A stretch of DNA of 64,000 nt from Oasisia sp. SBJ-2009 (taxonomy: Eukaryota > Annelida > Polychaeta > Sabellida > Siboglinidae). Position numbers and translations under genes: made by a program. Below, piece by piece: positions 1 through 11,777 of this stretch (its first letter is position 1; every line of letters starts with the position of its first letter). Location: assembly GCA_964017155.1 (NCBI GenBank), contig OZ024856.1:14180227-14244226 (forward strand), given 5' to 3'. The notes under the pieces are model-generated. The model was not told where the DNA came from. It did no database searches and saw nothing but the letters and a program-made list of their open reading frames with translations.

Positions 1-69
1 TGTATGTATGTATGTATGTATGTATGTATGTATGTATGTATGTATGTATGTATGTATGTATGTATGTAT
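1..69. repeat. TGTA tetranucleotide microsatellite
   Basis: The window opens inside an uninterrupted TGTA array of about 17 units. Its true left end is outside the window. Confidence 0.98.
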
Positions 70-149
70 CTTGAGCACATCACGGGAGAATTACAAACAT
101 CGTACTAAAACATATACATAACACATTCTTTAAGAAACCATTTCTTCAT

Positions 150-225
150 CTGGGTTTCACACTAGGATTGAACCAGCAAACCCCACGCCTGTGGGCATTC
201 GATACCCTGACATTATAGCATGGAA
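150..225 (-). mobile_element. tRNA-like SINE head (pol III A and B boxes)
   Basis: Read on the minus strand, the segment has a B-box-like GGTTCAATCC (164-174) preceded about 45 bases upstream by an A-box-like TAATGTCAGGG (208-222). That is the spacing of an internal pol III promoter. The acceptor and anticodon stems are not convincing, so it looks like an old tRNA-derived SINE rather than a tRNA gene. The long reading frame over it is a by-product. Confidence 0.4.
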
Positions 226-540
226 AGGGAACACTTGTGAGATCATCGATACCAGGATTTGGGCCGACAATTTCGTTATCAATGAAGCCCACAGTTGTAT
301 TACACCAACCCGTCATTAATAAATGGAAAGAGAATGTATAACTCAAAATCCTGACCTGCTGGGATAAATATGACTTCCGAATTGGAACCAGCATATTGGA
401 TGTAATCTAAATTGATTCCGCTAGCAAAGGTTGTGGTATTGCGAAATAGAAGAAGTCGACGAAATCGACGAAATCGACTAAGTACAAGAAACCAACATGA
501 AATCCACGAAAACGACTAAGTCCTACGAGAAATGTGTACG
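226..540. other. Intergenic, with short GAAATCGAC-type repeats
   Basis: No gene is seen. Bases about 455-525 hold degenerate direct repeats built on GAAATCGAC and ACGACTAAGT. Confidence 0.6.
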
Positions 541-751
541 TTATTACATTATCAGGCGAAAGTTATTACATTATCAGGCAAGAGGAGTTTATTACATTAT
601 CGGTTGAAAATTATTACATTATCGGTTAGCAAGTTTATTACATTATCGGTTGATGTTATTACATTATAGGGTGGTTATTACATTATCGGTTGATTTTATT
701 ACATTATCGGGTAGTTATTACATTACCGGGCGATTATTACATTATCGGTTG
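541..751. repeat. Array of ten TTATTACATTATCGG direct repeats
   Basis: The core TTATTACATTATCGG (variants end in CAGG, AGGG or CCGG) starts at 541, 563, 589, 611, 635, 656, 675, 696, 715 and 734. The period is 19-26 bases, and the short variable spacers are mostly GTTG- or GGCG-like. The regular period and conserved core suggest a minisatellite or the subterminal repeat cluster of a DNA transposon. Confidence 0.9.
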
Positions 752-1061
752 TAACAAGCGACGGCTAACATATTTGAATGGAAGATATTGCAGTTTCTTG
801 AAATGTTATGCAGGTCAACTATAACTTCGTTATAACATGTTTCATTACCGAAACGTTGCTAATATAAAAACATGCCTACTCAACTTCACCATTTGAGTTT
901 ATTGAATGTAGCTTTTGTTGTTGCTTGAGTTGTAATCACCATGATGTGAATGTGTAATAGTTCCTCTTATTAAAGTTCGGACTTGTACTAATTGTCACAC
1001 ACACACACGTACGCACGTACGCACGTACGCACGCACGCACGCTCACGCACACACTCACGTA

Positions 1062-1093
<32 letters not shown>

Positions 1094-1379
1094 CACATTG
1101 CATTTACCAATTCACACTGTTTTCAAAACACGGTACATTAATTAAATATGATATTATTCCCGCATTATGGCTCTACCGGTAACTGCTTAGTGGTAGATTA
1201 CCTAGTGTGAAGCACGTTTAAAAAGGGAGTGCAACACTGAAGTTTGGTTCTGTTCCACACTGTCTACCCATAACTTTATTGACATCTCGTGCAATCTGTG
1301 TACTTTATTTGCAGGTCCACTGTTGGCTATACGATCCACGCCCACGAAAGTGATAGGTACTGCTTGTCAACATGACAAT
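752..1379. other. Intergenic with an AC/ACGC microsatellite
   Basis: Bases about 996-1098 are a mixed (AC)n/(ACGC)n/(GTAC)n array. I see no coding exon or RNA gene in the rest. Confidence 0.6.
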
Positions 1380-2098
1380 ACACACATACACGTTATCCAT
1401 GTCATACATAAATAATCAGAACAATACAAACATAAAAAATTATAGCAAACATGGTAATAATGCGTATATTTAACAATTACAACCTGGGGTCAGGAGACTC
1501 CTCTAAGACCGGGCTAGTCCCTATCGAGGAGCCACCTTTCAGAAAATTTAACGTACAGAATAATTTCTTCATCTAGGACAAATTCTTCCAGAAACAAACC
1601 AACAAAAATATCACCAAACAAACATAATATGAAGATGCATGTGCGCAGCTGACATGATTATTGTATTTCAAGTAGAAAGGCTCTGTTTTTAAAAATAAAT
1701 ACTGAATGAAGTTGTTAGGTCGTTTTAGCAGTTTTGTCTAGTGCATGTTACTTCATAACTTTGTAAGAAATACAGTTTTACATAATTTACAAATCCCTGA
1801 TTACTATGTGACATAAGTTTTTCTTTCACTATTTCAGGAAGGTTATTTAATAATAGGGGCAAATTATGTCTGAGACATTTCTTGGCAAAATCATGTTTAA
1901 TTTGATAAGTGTATATTTAATTTGTGTCTCTTGTGTCATGACCATGTACCTCATATTTAAACACAAACCTCCAATTTTGTAAATAGCAAGGTAGGTCATT
2001 GTGTAGATATTTATAGTAAAATTTTAATTGTTGTAATTTAAGGATGTCATCTACTTTTAATAAGCTAAGTTGTTTGTACAGTGGCTCAGTGTGGGAAA
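1380..2098 (-). mobile_element. Antisense LINE fragment: ORF2 C-terminus and 3' UTR
   Basis: On the minus strand, about 2098 to 1735 translates to a typical C-terminal tail of a CR1/L2/Jockey-group non-LTR polymerase. It starts HTEPLYKQLSLLKVDDI and continues through LKFYYKYLHNDLPCYL, with at least one in-frame stop. It is followed by a 3' UTR with the paired motif GTGGCTCCTCG / GAGGAGTCTCC (about 1490-1545). It occupies the place where the linker exon upstream of the first FN2 exon would be expected. Confidence 0.75.
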
Positions 2099-2120
2099 TA
2101 TAGTTACTTACTTACGCAAG

Positions 2121-2132
2121 CACGCACACACA

Positions 2133-2214
<82 letters not shown>
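2121..2214. repeat. (ACGC)n(AC)n microsatellite
   Basis: A pure ACGC then AC array. It corresponds in position to the CA/CG-rich array at 5620-5816, which marks the left edge of each duplicated FN2 unit. Confidence 0.95.
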
Positions 2215-2215
<1 letters not shown>

Positions 2216-2470
2216 CTTTTAACATCGCAACCACATACCATTTTTATATATTTATGTTTTATGAGTGTTCATTTATGACCAATAGCATAACTATACAACA
2301 AATAATTTACTCTCATTGGAATTGGAACAGGAAGTCTGTTGTGGTAAACATGACAGTATACACAAAACATTTACCTTCTAGTCTACGTAAATTATGTATT
2401 ATTATTATATTCGTGACATAACGTTCATCTGAAAATGTTAAACGATTGAGTCGCGTTGTGTTTTGTTTAG

Positions 2471-2635
2471 TTCTTACCTATGGGGGGAATTCTAACGGAG
2501 CACCTTGCGTGTTTCCCTTCAAATGGGGCGGTGGCCCTCATCGCAGTTGCACAAGTGCGTACGCACACAAGCCGTGGTGCGGCACAACCTACGACTACGA
2601 CCGGGACAAGAAATGGGGCTACTGCGGACGAAAAG
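2471..2635 (+). CDS. Fibronectin type II domain exon 1
   Basis: This 165-nt exon encodes one complete FN2 module of about 55 residues: LTYGG, CVFPFKWGG, HRSCTSAY, PWCGTTYDYDRDKKWGYC. It has the four family cysteines (two disulfides) and the invariant PF and WC...WGYC motifs. FN2 domains are extracellular collagen- or gelatin-binding or sugar-recognition modules. The acceptor is TTTTGTTTAG and the donor AAAG|GTTAGC. Both borders are phase 1, the classic exon-shuffling phase of FN2. It is not a stand-alone ORF: upstream signal-peptide exons were not found, and its expected upstream linker is replaced by a LINE fragment. It differs from the second copy by one residue (Lys for Thr before PWC). 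Confidence 0.9.
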
Positions 2636-3599
2636 GTTAGCGGCTTTCGTTACCTTGCCTGTATAGTAAAACCTGTGTTGTGCGTCCTCTGTCACGAGTG
2701 ATCACTCTCTTGAACGACCGTTTTCCTAGGCACGTACGATTGCCTAGGCACGTACAATGAACGATTACCTGACAAACGCCACCAGCGTCCACATTGACCA
2801 GAAATGGTATTAAACTGCGACACGTCATCGCCATCGGTCAAGCATTCTTTACGTCGTTCGTTCATCGTTAAATAACACATTTATATTATTGTGGCAATAA
2901 TACAACAACACAGTATTCTTTACTACGTCATAAGTCTTCAAATAAATCGTATTTTTATGGTGAAAGATCGTCCGTGATTTAGCGAAAATGCTCGCCGAAA
3001 ATGTGTCAACGACGCTTCGCCGACATAGCAGCAAATCGCAACACCGCACTTGTAAACACATAAATCGATGCCACAAGAGAAACAAATTACACCAAGTGTA
3101 GGGTCTAAAGCGTGCAGATTCCTATATAATCTTGCTTAAACAACCAAACATGATTAACAACTACGGAAATAACGTTTTGTTCGACCATGTCGTTGTTGGT
3201 TTTTTAACAATATTGTACGTAGTTCAATTTACTCCATACTGAAATGTCATACTCATCGGACATGGTCATGGTGTGTTTTAAAATGTGCAAGTCACAGTTA
3301 TGTGTATACATAATTTGCATTTTTTATATTTGTTATAAATTGCGTTAGCAATTAGGTATTTAGTAAAGCATATACATTATTCATAATTATACCGACATGA
3401 TTTTTGGCACAACCGGCTATGACTTATGTTATGAGAGATCGTATGTTTTGAGACTGGTTTTGCTGCGCAGATCGAAGGGGTGCTCGCGCCAGACAGGTTT
3501 TACTGTATTGTAAGATAAAGATACTACACAACCAAAATAATACTTTGCTGGATGGTGTCATGAATCATATTTGTGCATGAATAAAAAATGACGAAAGTT
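2636..3599. other. Intron after FN2 exon 1
   Basis: No further exon is visible. The same sequence recurs at 6262-7231 with small indels. Confidence 0.7.
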
Positions 3600-3897
3600 A
3601 TGCACATTGACTTTAGGAGAGGTCCTCCACTCCAGACTGTCAGCTGTCATACACGATAACAAGACACATGGAGTTGACGAGTATAAATACCTCGGCACGA
3701 CAATTGAAAATAGGTTAAGGCAGGATGAACACTGTAGCGTTATATATAAGAAAATCCAGCAGCGAAACATCGCTTTTATTAACGTTGATAATACAGTACT
3801 CTCTTGTACAATATTCTTTATTTATTTGTTACGCTATCTATCGAACACCATAAGAGAATTTCCCCAAGAGGGACAAATAAAGGTATTTTGATTTGAT
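3600..3897 (+). mobile_element. LINE 3' remnant (copy in unit 1)
   Basis: The frame VDEYKYLGTTIENRLRQDEH...YKKIQQR matches the region just after the reverse transcriptase palm in non-LTR elements. The segment ends with TTTCCCCAAGAGGGACAAATAAAGG and a TTGATTTGATT tail, a common LINE 3' terminus. It was present before the unit duplicated, because the same remnant is at 7232. Confidence 0.7.
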
Positions 3898-4955
3898 TAT
3901 ACAAGTTCAATTAGTTATATTCAAGCAACAATTTCACAAACTAACTTCCATCACCTTAAACCATTGTCTTCAGCAATGAAATATCAACAATCAACACCAT
4001 GCATAACTTTGTTAACAATAATTATAATTATTTCAGCAATTGCAGATATTTTATTTATGATAATTATATTCTTGGAATGAGAAAAATTATTAATTAAAAA
4101 AGAATTTAATTACATTTCACATGCTACACAATATTTGTATTTTGACAAAACAACTAATTTATACTACAACTTAGATTGGACTATCCTTTTGATCATCCAA
4201 CACTGTATCACTTGCTAGAAGTGAAAAAACCACAAAAGGCAAAAACCAAGTAATTTGTTATAACGAAAAATAATGTTGGTTAAGCAATCAAGATATACTT
4301 ATAAATTATAAATAAATACAAGATAAAGTAAACTTTTTTTCAAGTTTAAGATGCTTTCCGATTTTAATAACGATTCTATGGAACGCGATTTTCCGTGGCA
4401 CCACCATACAATGCAAACATACGAAGTTTGTAAATACTTTCCTTCAAATATTTTATAATGACGTTCTAATATATACTAAAAACAGTTAAACAGTAATTAT
4501 ATGTATACAGTGATACAAGTGAACAATAACAGCAACAATAAGTGGATTTAATTAATGCTGGAAAGCGCCTACTGACGCCGTCACTGATGGCTGTGCAGCC
4601 GGCGGGAAGCCGGCGTGGTACGTCGTAGGCTGTTGAACATAAACGCACAGAACGCCTAAGCCTAAGGGTGCCAAAGGTCCTGGCCAATCACGCACAATGC
4701 CACATCTATCATTTTGAAGCTTATATATCGTACTAGACTACTTACCAAGTTTCCTAGACTAGATTTATACTTTAGATTTATGTATTTATTTCACAAGTAA
4801 AGAAAACATCATACTTCACGTACAAAAAGCGATCAATGTCGAAGTAAACCAAAAGTGGTACAAGATGTAAAACAGTTATCCATTGGTCGATTCCACGGTC
4901 ACAAAACACTGCTTTCCTAATTAGTATGCAGCGACAAAGGTCAATTTAAAGCGCA
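3898..4955. other. AT-rich intron
   Basis: No exon or RNA gene is seen. The stretch is mirrored at 7546-8577 in unit 2. Confidence 0.65.
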
Positions 4956-5402
4956 TACATATTCCGGCGTTATAAACGTTCCGATTGAGATTTCTGCGCA
5001 TGCGCGATAAATGTAAAATCATTAATATGCAGCGCAAGGACAATGCATTTATGGTATAAATACTACGAGTTGTTCGTTAACATGTATATAACCTCTCTAC
5101 AAAGTTATTTGTCGCAAATTAACACGAGGCAAACAACTTTTGAGGCATGTTTTGATAGCAAGCGTAAATCATATGACTGCAGTGCGCCATAATCCGTGAC
5201 AGTGATTTAAACAAACGTAAGATGGCATTGTATTGAACGACATTTTAAGCAACTCTTCACAGTAATCATCACAATCATCACGAACAACCCGTGGCATTTA
5301 TACCAAAAATGCTTTGTCGTTTCCTGCACATTGATGATTTTAAATTTCATCGCGCATGCGTAGAAACGTCAATCGGAAACTTGATCAAGATCGGGGAAAT
5401 GT
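4956..5402. mobile_element. Long-TIR MITE, copy A
   Basis: The two ends are inverted repeats of about 110 bases. The left arm runs ACATATTCCGG, CCGATTGAGATTTCTGCGCATG, TGGTATAAATACTACG. The right arm, reverse-complemented, runs ACATTTCCCCG, CCGATTGACGTTTCTACGCATG, TGGTATAAATGCCACG. No ORF is present, so this is a non-autonomous foldback element. Copy B (8578-14467, split) and copy C (10343-10671) are in the same locus. Confidence 0.85.
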
Positions 5403-5501
5403 GCTTATTATTGGGCATAACGCGCACCCGCTGCACGTAAGGAAGTGTCTACGTTAGACAGATGGATATTGTTAGCAACGTGGCACCTGCTATAGTTTCA
5501 G

Positions 5502-5588
5502 TGCCAATTACTGCGGAACTGACAACTACCGCGCGACCTCGTCTACAAGCGACAACGCAGTTAGCTTCTTTGAAGACAGAAATAAAAA
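5502..5588 (+). CDS. Thr-rich linker exon 1
   Basis: This small exon reads PITAELTTTARPRLQATT then QLASLKTEIK. It is a Thr/Pro linker followed by a short helix-prone stretch. The acceptor CTATAGTTTCAG and donor AAAA|GTAAGT both give phase 1, so it splices in frame to the FN2 exon at 6097. The second copy (14566-14688) is 36 nt longer and more Pro/Thr rich. O-glycosylated stalks of this kind separate modules in secreted proteins. Exon choice rests on splice-site phase plus conservation between copies, not on homology. Confidence 0.6.
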
Positions 5589-5619
5589 GTAAGTTCTTGT
5601 CAGGCGTGTGTAGCATACA

Positions 5620-5816
5620 CACAAACAAACACACACGCACGCACGCACGCGCGCACGCGCGCACACACGCGCGCGCGCGCGCGCACGCCGCACGCCGCAC
5701 GCCGCACGCCGCACGCCGCACGCCGCACGCCGCACGCCGCACGCCGCACGCCGCACGCCGCACGCCGCACGCCGCACGCCGCACGCCGCACGCCGCACGC
5801 ACACACGCGCGCGCCT
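5620..5816. repeat. CA/CG tracts and a GCACGCC heptamer minisatellite
   Basis: (AC)n and (CG)n alternations are followed from about 5684 to 5800 by about 16 perfect 7-bp units GCACGCC. Because 7 is not divisible by 3, all frames read the same RRAACGV-type polymer. The purine-pyrimidine alternation is prone to form Z-DNA. Confidence 0.95.
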
Positions 5817-6096
5817 TTTAACGTCGCAACCACATACCTTTTCTATATATTTATGTTTTATGAGTGTTCATGTATGCCCAGTAGCAAAACTATACAACAC
5901 ATAATTTACTCTCATTGGAATTGGTATTAAATGTTCTGTTTGTTTAGTCACAACAGGAAGTCTGTTGTGGCAAACATGACAGTAAACACAAAACATTTAC
6001 GTCCTAGTCTACGTAAATCGTGTATTATTATTATATTCGTGACATAACGTTCATCTGAAAATGTTAAACGATTGAGTCGCGTTGTGTTTTGTTTAG

Positions 6097-6261
6097 TTCT
6101 TACCTATGGGGGGAATTCTAACGGAGCACCTTGCGTGTTTCCCTTCAAATGGGGCGGTGGCCCTCATCGCAGTTGCACAAGTGCGTACGCACACACGCCG
6201 TGGTGCGGCACAACCTACGACTACGACCGGGACAAGAAATGGGGCTACTGCGGACGAAAAG
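6097..6261 (+). CDS. Fibronectin type II domain exon 2
   Basis: This is a second copy of the 165-nt phase 1-1 FN2 exon with the same acceptor (GTTTTGTTTAG) and donor (AAAG|GTTAGC). All four cysteines and the WC...WGYC core are intact, and the only residue difference from the first is THTPWC-type Thr in place of Lys. Upstream lies linker exon 1. Downstream, linker exon 2 is 8.3 kb away because of transposon insertions. The near-identity of the exons, against more diverged introns, suggests purifying selection or conversion. Confidence 0.9.
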
Positions 6262-7231
6262 GTTAGCGGCTTTCGTTACCTTGCCTGTATAGTAAAACCT
6301 GTGTTGTGCGTCCTCTGTCACGAGTGATCACTCTCTTGAACGACCGTTTTCCTAGGCACGTACGATTGCCTAGGCACGTACAATGAACGATTACCTGACA
6401 AACGCCACCAGCGTCCACATCGACCAGAAATGGTATTACAATTAAACTGCGACACGTCAACGGTCAAGCATTCTTTACGTCGTTCGTGTATCGTTAAATA
6501 ACACATTTTAAATATTATGACAATAATACAACAACACAGTATTCTTTACTACGTAATAAGTCTTCAAATAGATCGGTTTTTGTATGGTGAAAGATCGTCC
6601 GTGATTTAGCGAAAGTGTTCGCCGAAAATGTGGTGTCAACGACAACGACGCTTCGCCGACATAGCAGCAAATCGCAACACCGCACTTGTAAACACATCAA
6701 TCGATGCCACAAGATAAACGAGTTACAACAAGTGTAGGGTCTAAAGCGTGCAGATTCCTATATAATCTTGCTTAAACAACCAAACATGATTAACAACTAC
6801 GGAAATAACGTTTTGTTCGACCATGTCGCAATGTTTTTTAACAATATTGTACGTAGCTCAATTTACTCCATACTGAAATGTCATACTCATGAGTCATGGT
6901 GTGTTTTTAAATGTGCAAGTCACAGTTATGTGTATACATAATTTGCATTCCCTATTTTTATATTTGTTATCAGTTGCGTTAACAATTAGATATTTAGTAA
7001 AGCATCTACATGTGTACATATTCATAATTATACCGACATGATTTTTGGCACAACCGGTTATGAGCGATCGTCTGTTTTGAGAGACTGGTTTTGCGGCGCA
7101 GATCGAAGGGGTGGTCGCCCCAGACAGGTTTTACTGTATAGTAAGATAAAGATACTACACAACCAAAATAATACTTTGCTGGATGGTGTCATGAATCATA
7201 TTTGTGCATGAATAAAAAATGACGAAAGTTA
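6262..7231. other. Intron after FN2 exon 2
   Basis: Parallel to 2636-3599. No extra exon is seen. Confidence 0.7.
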
Positions 7232-7545
7232 TGCACATTGACTTTAGGAGAGGTCCTCCACTCCAGACTGTCAGCTGTCATACACGATAACAAGACACAG
7301 GGAGTTGACGAGTATAAATACCTCGGCACGACAATTGAAAATAGGTTGAGGCAGGATGACCACTGTTAGTGACTGTAGCGTTATATATAAGAAAAGCCAG
7401 CAGCGAAACATCGCTTTTATTAACGTTGATAATACAATACTCTCTTGTACAATATACTTTATTTATTTATTATTCTATCTATCGAACACCATAAAAAAAT
7501 TCCCCAAGAGGGACAAATAAAGGTATTTTGATTGGATTATACAAT
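7232..7545 (+). mobile_element. LINE 3' remnant (copy in unit 2)
   Basis: The same remnant as at 3600-3897, carried along by the duplication. An insertion at about 7365 (GTTAGTGACTG) breaks the reading frame that is still open in unit 1. Confidence 0.75.
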
Positions 7546-8577
7546 ATCAATTAGTTATATTCAAGCAACAATTTCCCAAGCTAACTTCCATCACCTTAAA
7601 CAATTGTCTTCAGCAACGAAATATCAACAATCAACACCATGCATAACTTTGTTAACAATAATTATAATTATTTCAGCAATTGCAGATATTTAATTTATGA
7701 TAATTGTATTTTTTGAATGAGAAAAATTATTAATTAAAAAAGAACTTAATTACCTTTCATATGCTACACAATATTTGTATTTTGAAAAAAAAAACTTATT
7801 TATACTACAACTTAGATTTGCCTACCCTTTTGATCATTCAACACTGTATCACTTGCTAGAAGTGAAAAAACCACATAAGGCAAACATAACGTTGTTATAA
7901 CGAAAAATTATGTTGGTTAAGCAATCAAGATATGCTTATAAATTATAAATAAATACAACATAAAGTAAACCCTTTTTTAAAGTTTAAGAAGCTTTCCGAT
8001 TTTAATAACGATTCTATGGAACGCGATTGTCCGTGGCACCACCAGTGACAGATACAGTGCAAACATACGCGAAGTTTGTAAATATTATCCTTCAAATATT
8101 TTATAATGACGTTCTAATATATACTAAAAACAGTTAAACAGTAATCATATGTATAAAGTGATACAAGTGAACAATAACAGCAACAATACACGATGATTGT
8201 GATGGAAGTGGGTTTAATTAATGCTGGAAAGCGCCTATTGACGCCGTCACTGATAGCTGTGCTGCCGGCGGGCAGCCGTCGTGATAGGGCTTAATTAGGC
8301 TGTTGAAAAGAAACGCACAAAACGCCAATGCCAAGGGTGCCAAAGTTCCCCGCTGTGTCGCTGGCCAATCACGCACAATAATGCCACATCTATCATCTTG
8401 AAGCTAATATATCGTACTTACCAAGTTTCCTAGACTAGATTTATATATTAGATTTATGTATTTATTTCAAAAGTAAAGAAAACATCAAACTTCACGTACA
8501 AAAAAGCGATCGAGGTAGAAGTAAACAAAAGTGGTTCAGGATGTAAAACAGTCATAAGGTCATAAGGTCAAAGCGTT
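7546..8577. other. AT-rich intron of unit 2
   Basis: Parallel to 3898-4955. No gene is seen. Confidence 0.65.
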
Positions 8578-8653
8578 TACATTTTTCCGGCGTTATAAAC
8601 GTTCCGATTGAGGTTTCTGCGCATGCGCGATAAATGTAAAATCATCAATGCAG

Positions 8654-9475
8654 ACATGCCACATGATACGGATTACCCGTATCCGATACGGATTTTGGCG
8701 GTTTTTTAAGTGATACGGCCGTACTCCATTTTGATACGGATTTTAGCTAAATTTATGGATACATTATTTTTAACCACATTATACCTAACAAATCTACACA
8801 GTCTAATTGAATAATGTTTATTGTTAGTAACTAAGTAAATCGACCCGAAACGAACGAACAAAACGACCGGTTCGTTTATTGTAGCGTGCAAGCAGATCGC
8901 GCGCTCGTAAACTGTAGTTCTGAACATTGCGGCAGGTGGCTATGGGCGCCGTATTCGTGGGCGCAGACTAAATTCTTCAGAATTTAAGATGGCTCCTCCT
9001 GCGAAAAGACGAAAGTGTACAGGAAAATTTCAGAACGAATGGGTAGCAATGTTCGGTGGCATGATAGTACAGAGCAAAACAGGCGAAAAGTACGCGAGAT
9101 GTAGTGTATGTACAGTATGTTCACGCGATGTGAAAGTTGCCGCTTCGGGGTTGTACGACGTCACGGAGCACATGGAGTCGAATTTGCACACGGCGAACCT
9201 GAAGCGCCACGAGGAAGGGGCTACCGTAAAAACCTTTTTCAAGCCACGGCCGAACGGTGGCTAACGAGGTGACCCGCGCCGAGGTGATGTTTGCATACTT
9301 GTCGTCTGTGAATGTAGGCTAGTTTGTTGCGATTATGAGAGTAATAAAATTGTGCAGTTGTATTCATGTGTTGTTATGGCATGCGCGACAAATTTGTATA
9401 CGATACGGATTAATACGGATTTTTACATAATTTTAGGTCAAAAATACGGATTGCCGTTTCAAAATTGTGGCATGT
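8654..9475 (+). mobile_element. 822-bp hAT-like mini-element encoding a BED finger
   Basis: The ends are perfect inverted repeats, ACATGCCACA and TGTGGCATGT, embedded in about 30 bases of weaker complementarity. Subterminal GATACGGAT motifs cluster at both ends (about 8665, 8683, 8711, 8732; 9401, 9411, 9442), as in hAT transposase-binding regions. Copy A shows the empty site. The flanks CAATG-CAG and AATGTGCAG suggest a degraded target duplication of about 8 bp. The element carries its own short gene (8989-9264). Confidence 0.8.
8989..9264 (+). CDS. BED-type zinc finger protein in mini-hAT
   Basis: This 91-residue single-exon ORF begins in a strong context (AAGATGG). It has a basic MAPPAKRRKC start, FQNEWVAMFGGM, cysteines in RCSVCTVC, then DVTEHMESNLHTANLKRH and a TVKTFFKP end. 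The Cys pair followed by a His-x5-His is the layout of the BED/hAT N-terminal DNA-binding finger, and the FFKP tail resembles what follows that finger in hAT transposases. The RNase H catalytic domain is absent. AATAAA (about 9340) follows the stop inside the element. It could bind the GATACGGAT subterminal motifs and act as a trans-acting competitor of a full transposase. The family call is inference from motif layout. Confidence 0.65.
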   Translation: MAPPAKRRKCTGKFQNEWVAMFGGMIVQSKTGEKYARCSVCTVCSRDVKVAASGLYDVTEHMESNLHTANLKRHEEGATVKTFFKPRPNGG

Positions 9476-10187
9476 ATGTTAATGTGCAGCGCAAGGACAA
9501 TGCATTTATGGTATAAATACAACGAGTTGTTCGTTAACATGTATATAACCTCTCTACAAAGTTATTTGTCGCAAATTAACACGAGGCAAACAACTTTTGA
9601 GGCATGTTTTGATAGCAAGCGTAAATCACGTGACTGTAGTGCGCCATAATTAGAACCAAGCTTAATTAATTATTTGAATAAAAAAAATTATGATGCATTT
9701 CATATCACAAGGGGTACCCGAAGAGGGGGTGGTGTTGCTCTATACACAAACAAAACAAAAAATTATCAGGCGCACTGACAGAAAGTAAATCGTTTGTAGT
9801 AGAAAATATTCTTGAATGTGTTACTGTAGAATTAACCATAAAGAACCACACAAATGTTGTAGTTAATTGTATTTACAGAACACCCGGATCACCGATAGAT
9901 ACATTTTGTGAAAACTTAGAACTTAACTTAAGTGATGTTAAATCTATTAAAACAATATTTGTGTGTGGTGACTTTAACATAGATTTATTAAAACATGAGA
10001 CCCATAAAAATACTAAACAGTGTCTAGACACAATGCATAGTTTAGGTCTTTACCCGCTAATTGATAAGCCTACCAGGATCACAGATAGCTCAATGAATTA
10101 CGCTTCAACCTAACTAGTGGTATCATGTTCAATGATATAATGTAAAAGAATATCAATTTATCAGAAATATGAATGAGGATAAAATAG

Positions 10188-11727
10188 CACGGACGCCGAT
10201 CGGTGGGGGACAGGGGGGACGCGTCCCCCCACTTTTCAGGGTGGGGGACAGCATAGGAATTGTCCCCCCCCCCCCACTTTTAAGTTCAGAAAAATTGCGA
10301 GGCATGTAGCCTGACTCAACACTCCTCTCTCTTAATAGCCGCTACATAGGACTAGCTAGACAATAAACTCGCGATATGAAATTCATCAAAGTTATTTATC
10401 GCAAATTAACACGAGGCAAACAAGTTTTGAGGCATGTTTGCTGTTAGTGCGCCATAATCCGTGATAGTTATTTAAACAAACGTAGTATTTTAATGTATTG
10501 AACGAAATTTTAGACAACTCTTCACAGTAGTCTTCACAGCAGAGTTATCGAACAGCCCGTAGCATTTATACCAAAAATGCTTTGTTATTTCGCTGCACAC
10601 TGATGATTTGAAACTTGTCGCGCATACGCAGAAAGGCCAATCGGAAAGTGTATAACTACCGGAAAAATGTAAGCCGCTGCCGGGCTCTATCAGGTTGCAA
10701 CCTTGTGTTGATATTGTTAATAGGCTCTAGCCATCAAGCACATTTTAAATGATGAAATTTGTGTTGCATTTTCACCCCTCGCCTGCTTGATGCTTATCGC
10801 CTACGACAGAAGTGGCGGATACCTACACTTTGTGTAACCTATTCCCATTTGAGTGATGACAAAATTCTTTGCCAAAATGTTGGATTGGGAAGTTCTACAC
10901 AGGCACAGCATGGACGTCGATCAGTGGAGGACGAGGGGGACACGCTGACCACCCCACGGCCTGAAAGGGTCAGCATAGGAAATGTCCTCATACTTTTTCA
11001 GTTCATAAAACAAATTTATAGGCATATATAGCGAGACTGATCACTCCCCTCACTTCAAAACCCTACATCAGTCTAGTAGTAAAGTAATAATAAAATAAAT
11101 TGCTTGGTTGGTCGCAGCCCGCAACTTGATCTAAGTCCAGTAAATATTCATCATGCCGGGCTCTGTCATTTTGTACCCTTGTATTGATATATAGCCATCA
11201 AGCACATAATAGATTATTAATTTTTGTTTGCCTTGTCACCCCTTGGATTGCAGCCTGGTCGCCCTGGTGGATCTTTTTATCGCCTACGGCGGAACCAGAG
11301 GATTTCTGCACTTTGTGTAATTTGATCTCATTTTAGTGATGTCAAATTTATTTGGCAAAAAGTGGGTTTGGGAAGTCCTACACAGGCACCCCTGTAAGCT
11401 TTGCATCTTGTCACTCTATGAATCAGGCAAGCAGTGTTGGTTCCAAAGTCTACCCCCTAATGTTCAGTGAGTGGGGTGGGCCATGGCCCCTCTTCAAAAA
11501 TATGTTGCCAACATACCTATTATAAATAGCATAAGATAAAGGCTTTCTTAGTTTACAATTAGTACCAGACCAACAATGAATTATGTTATATATTTAAAAC
11601 AAATACTTATATGTATTTCAGGTCATATATATATATATATTATACATGTCATATATGTGTGTGTGTGTGTGTGTACGTGCGTGCGTGCGTGCGTGCGTGC
11701 GTGTGTGTGATATATATGACATATTAT

Positions 11728-11777
<50 letters not shown>

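Larger units (their letters stand above)
2216..5601 (+). repeat. Unit 1 of an FN2-linker tandem duplication
   Basis: From CGCCTTTTAAC (2213 and 5812) onward, the two units run closely parallel through the FN2 exon, the LINE tail (3600 / 7232), the MITE and the linker exon. Unit 2 begins at about 5813 and is stretched to about 14700 by later insertions. Small indels and substitutions show that the duplication is not recent. Confidence 0.9.

Noticed and set aside
541..751. CRISPR-like direct repeats
   Set aside because: Repeat core is too short, spacers are 4-11 bases, and the DNA is clearly animal.
2446..2640. FN2 ORF starting at MSRVVFCLVLTYGG as a small secreted protein
   Set aside because: The first residues are translated intron (polypyrimidine acceptor), not a signal peptide; the domain lies on an internal phase 1-1 exon.
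5449..5833. Overlapping ORFs encoding RRAACGV polymers
   Set aside because: All three frames give the same polymer from a 7-bp minisatellite.
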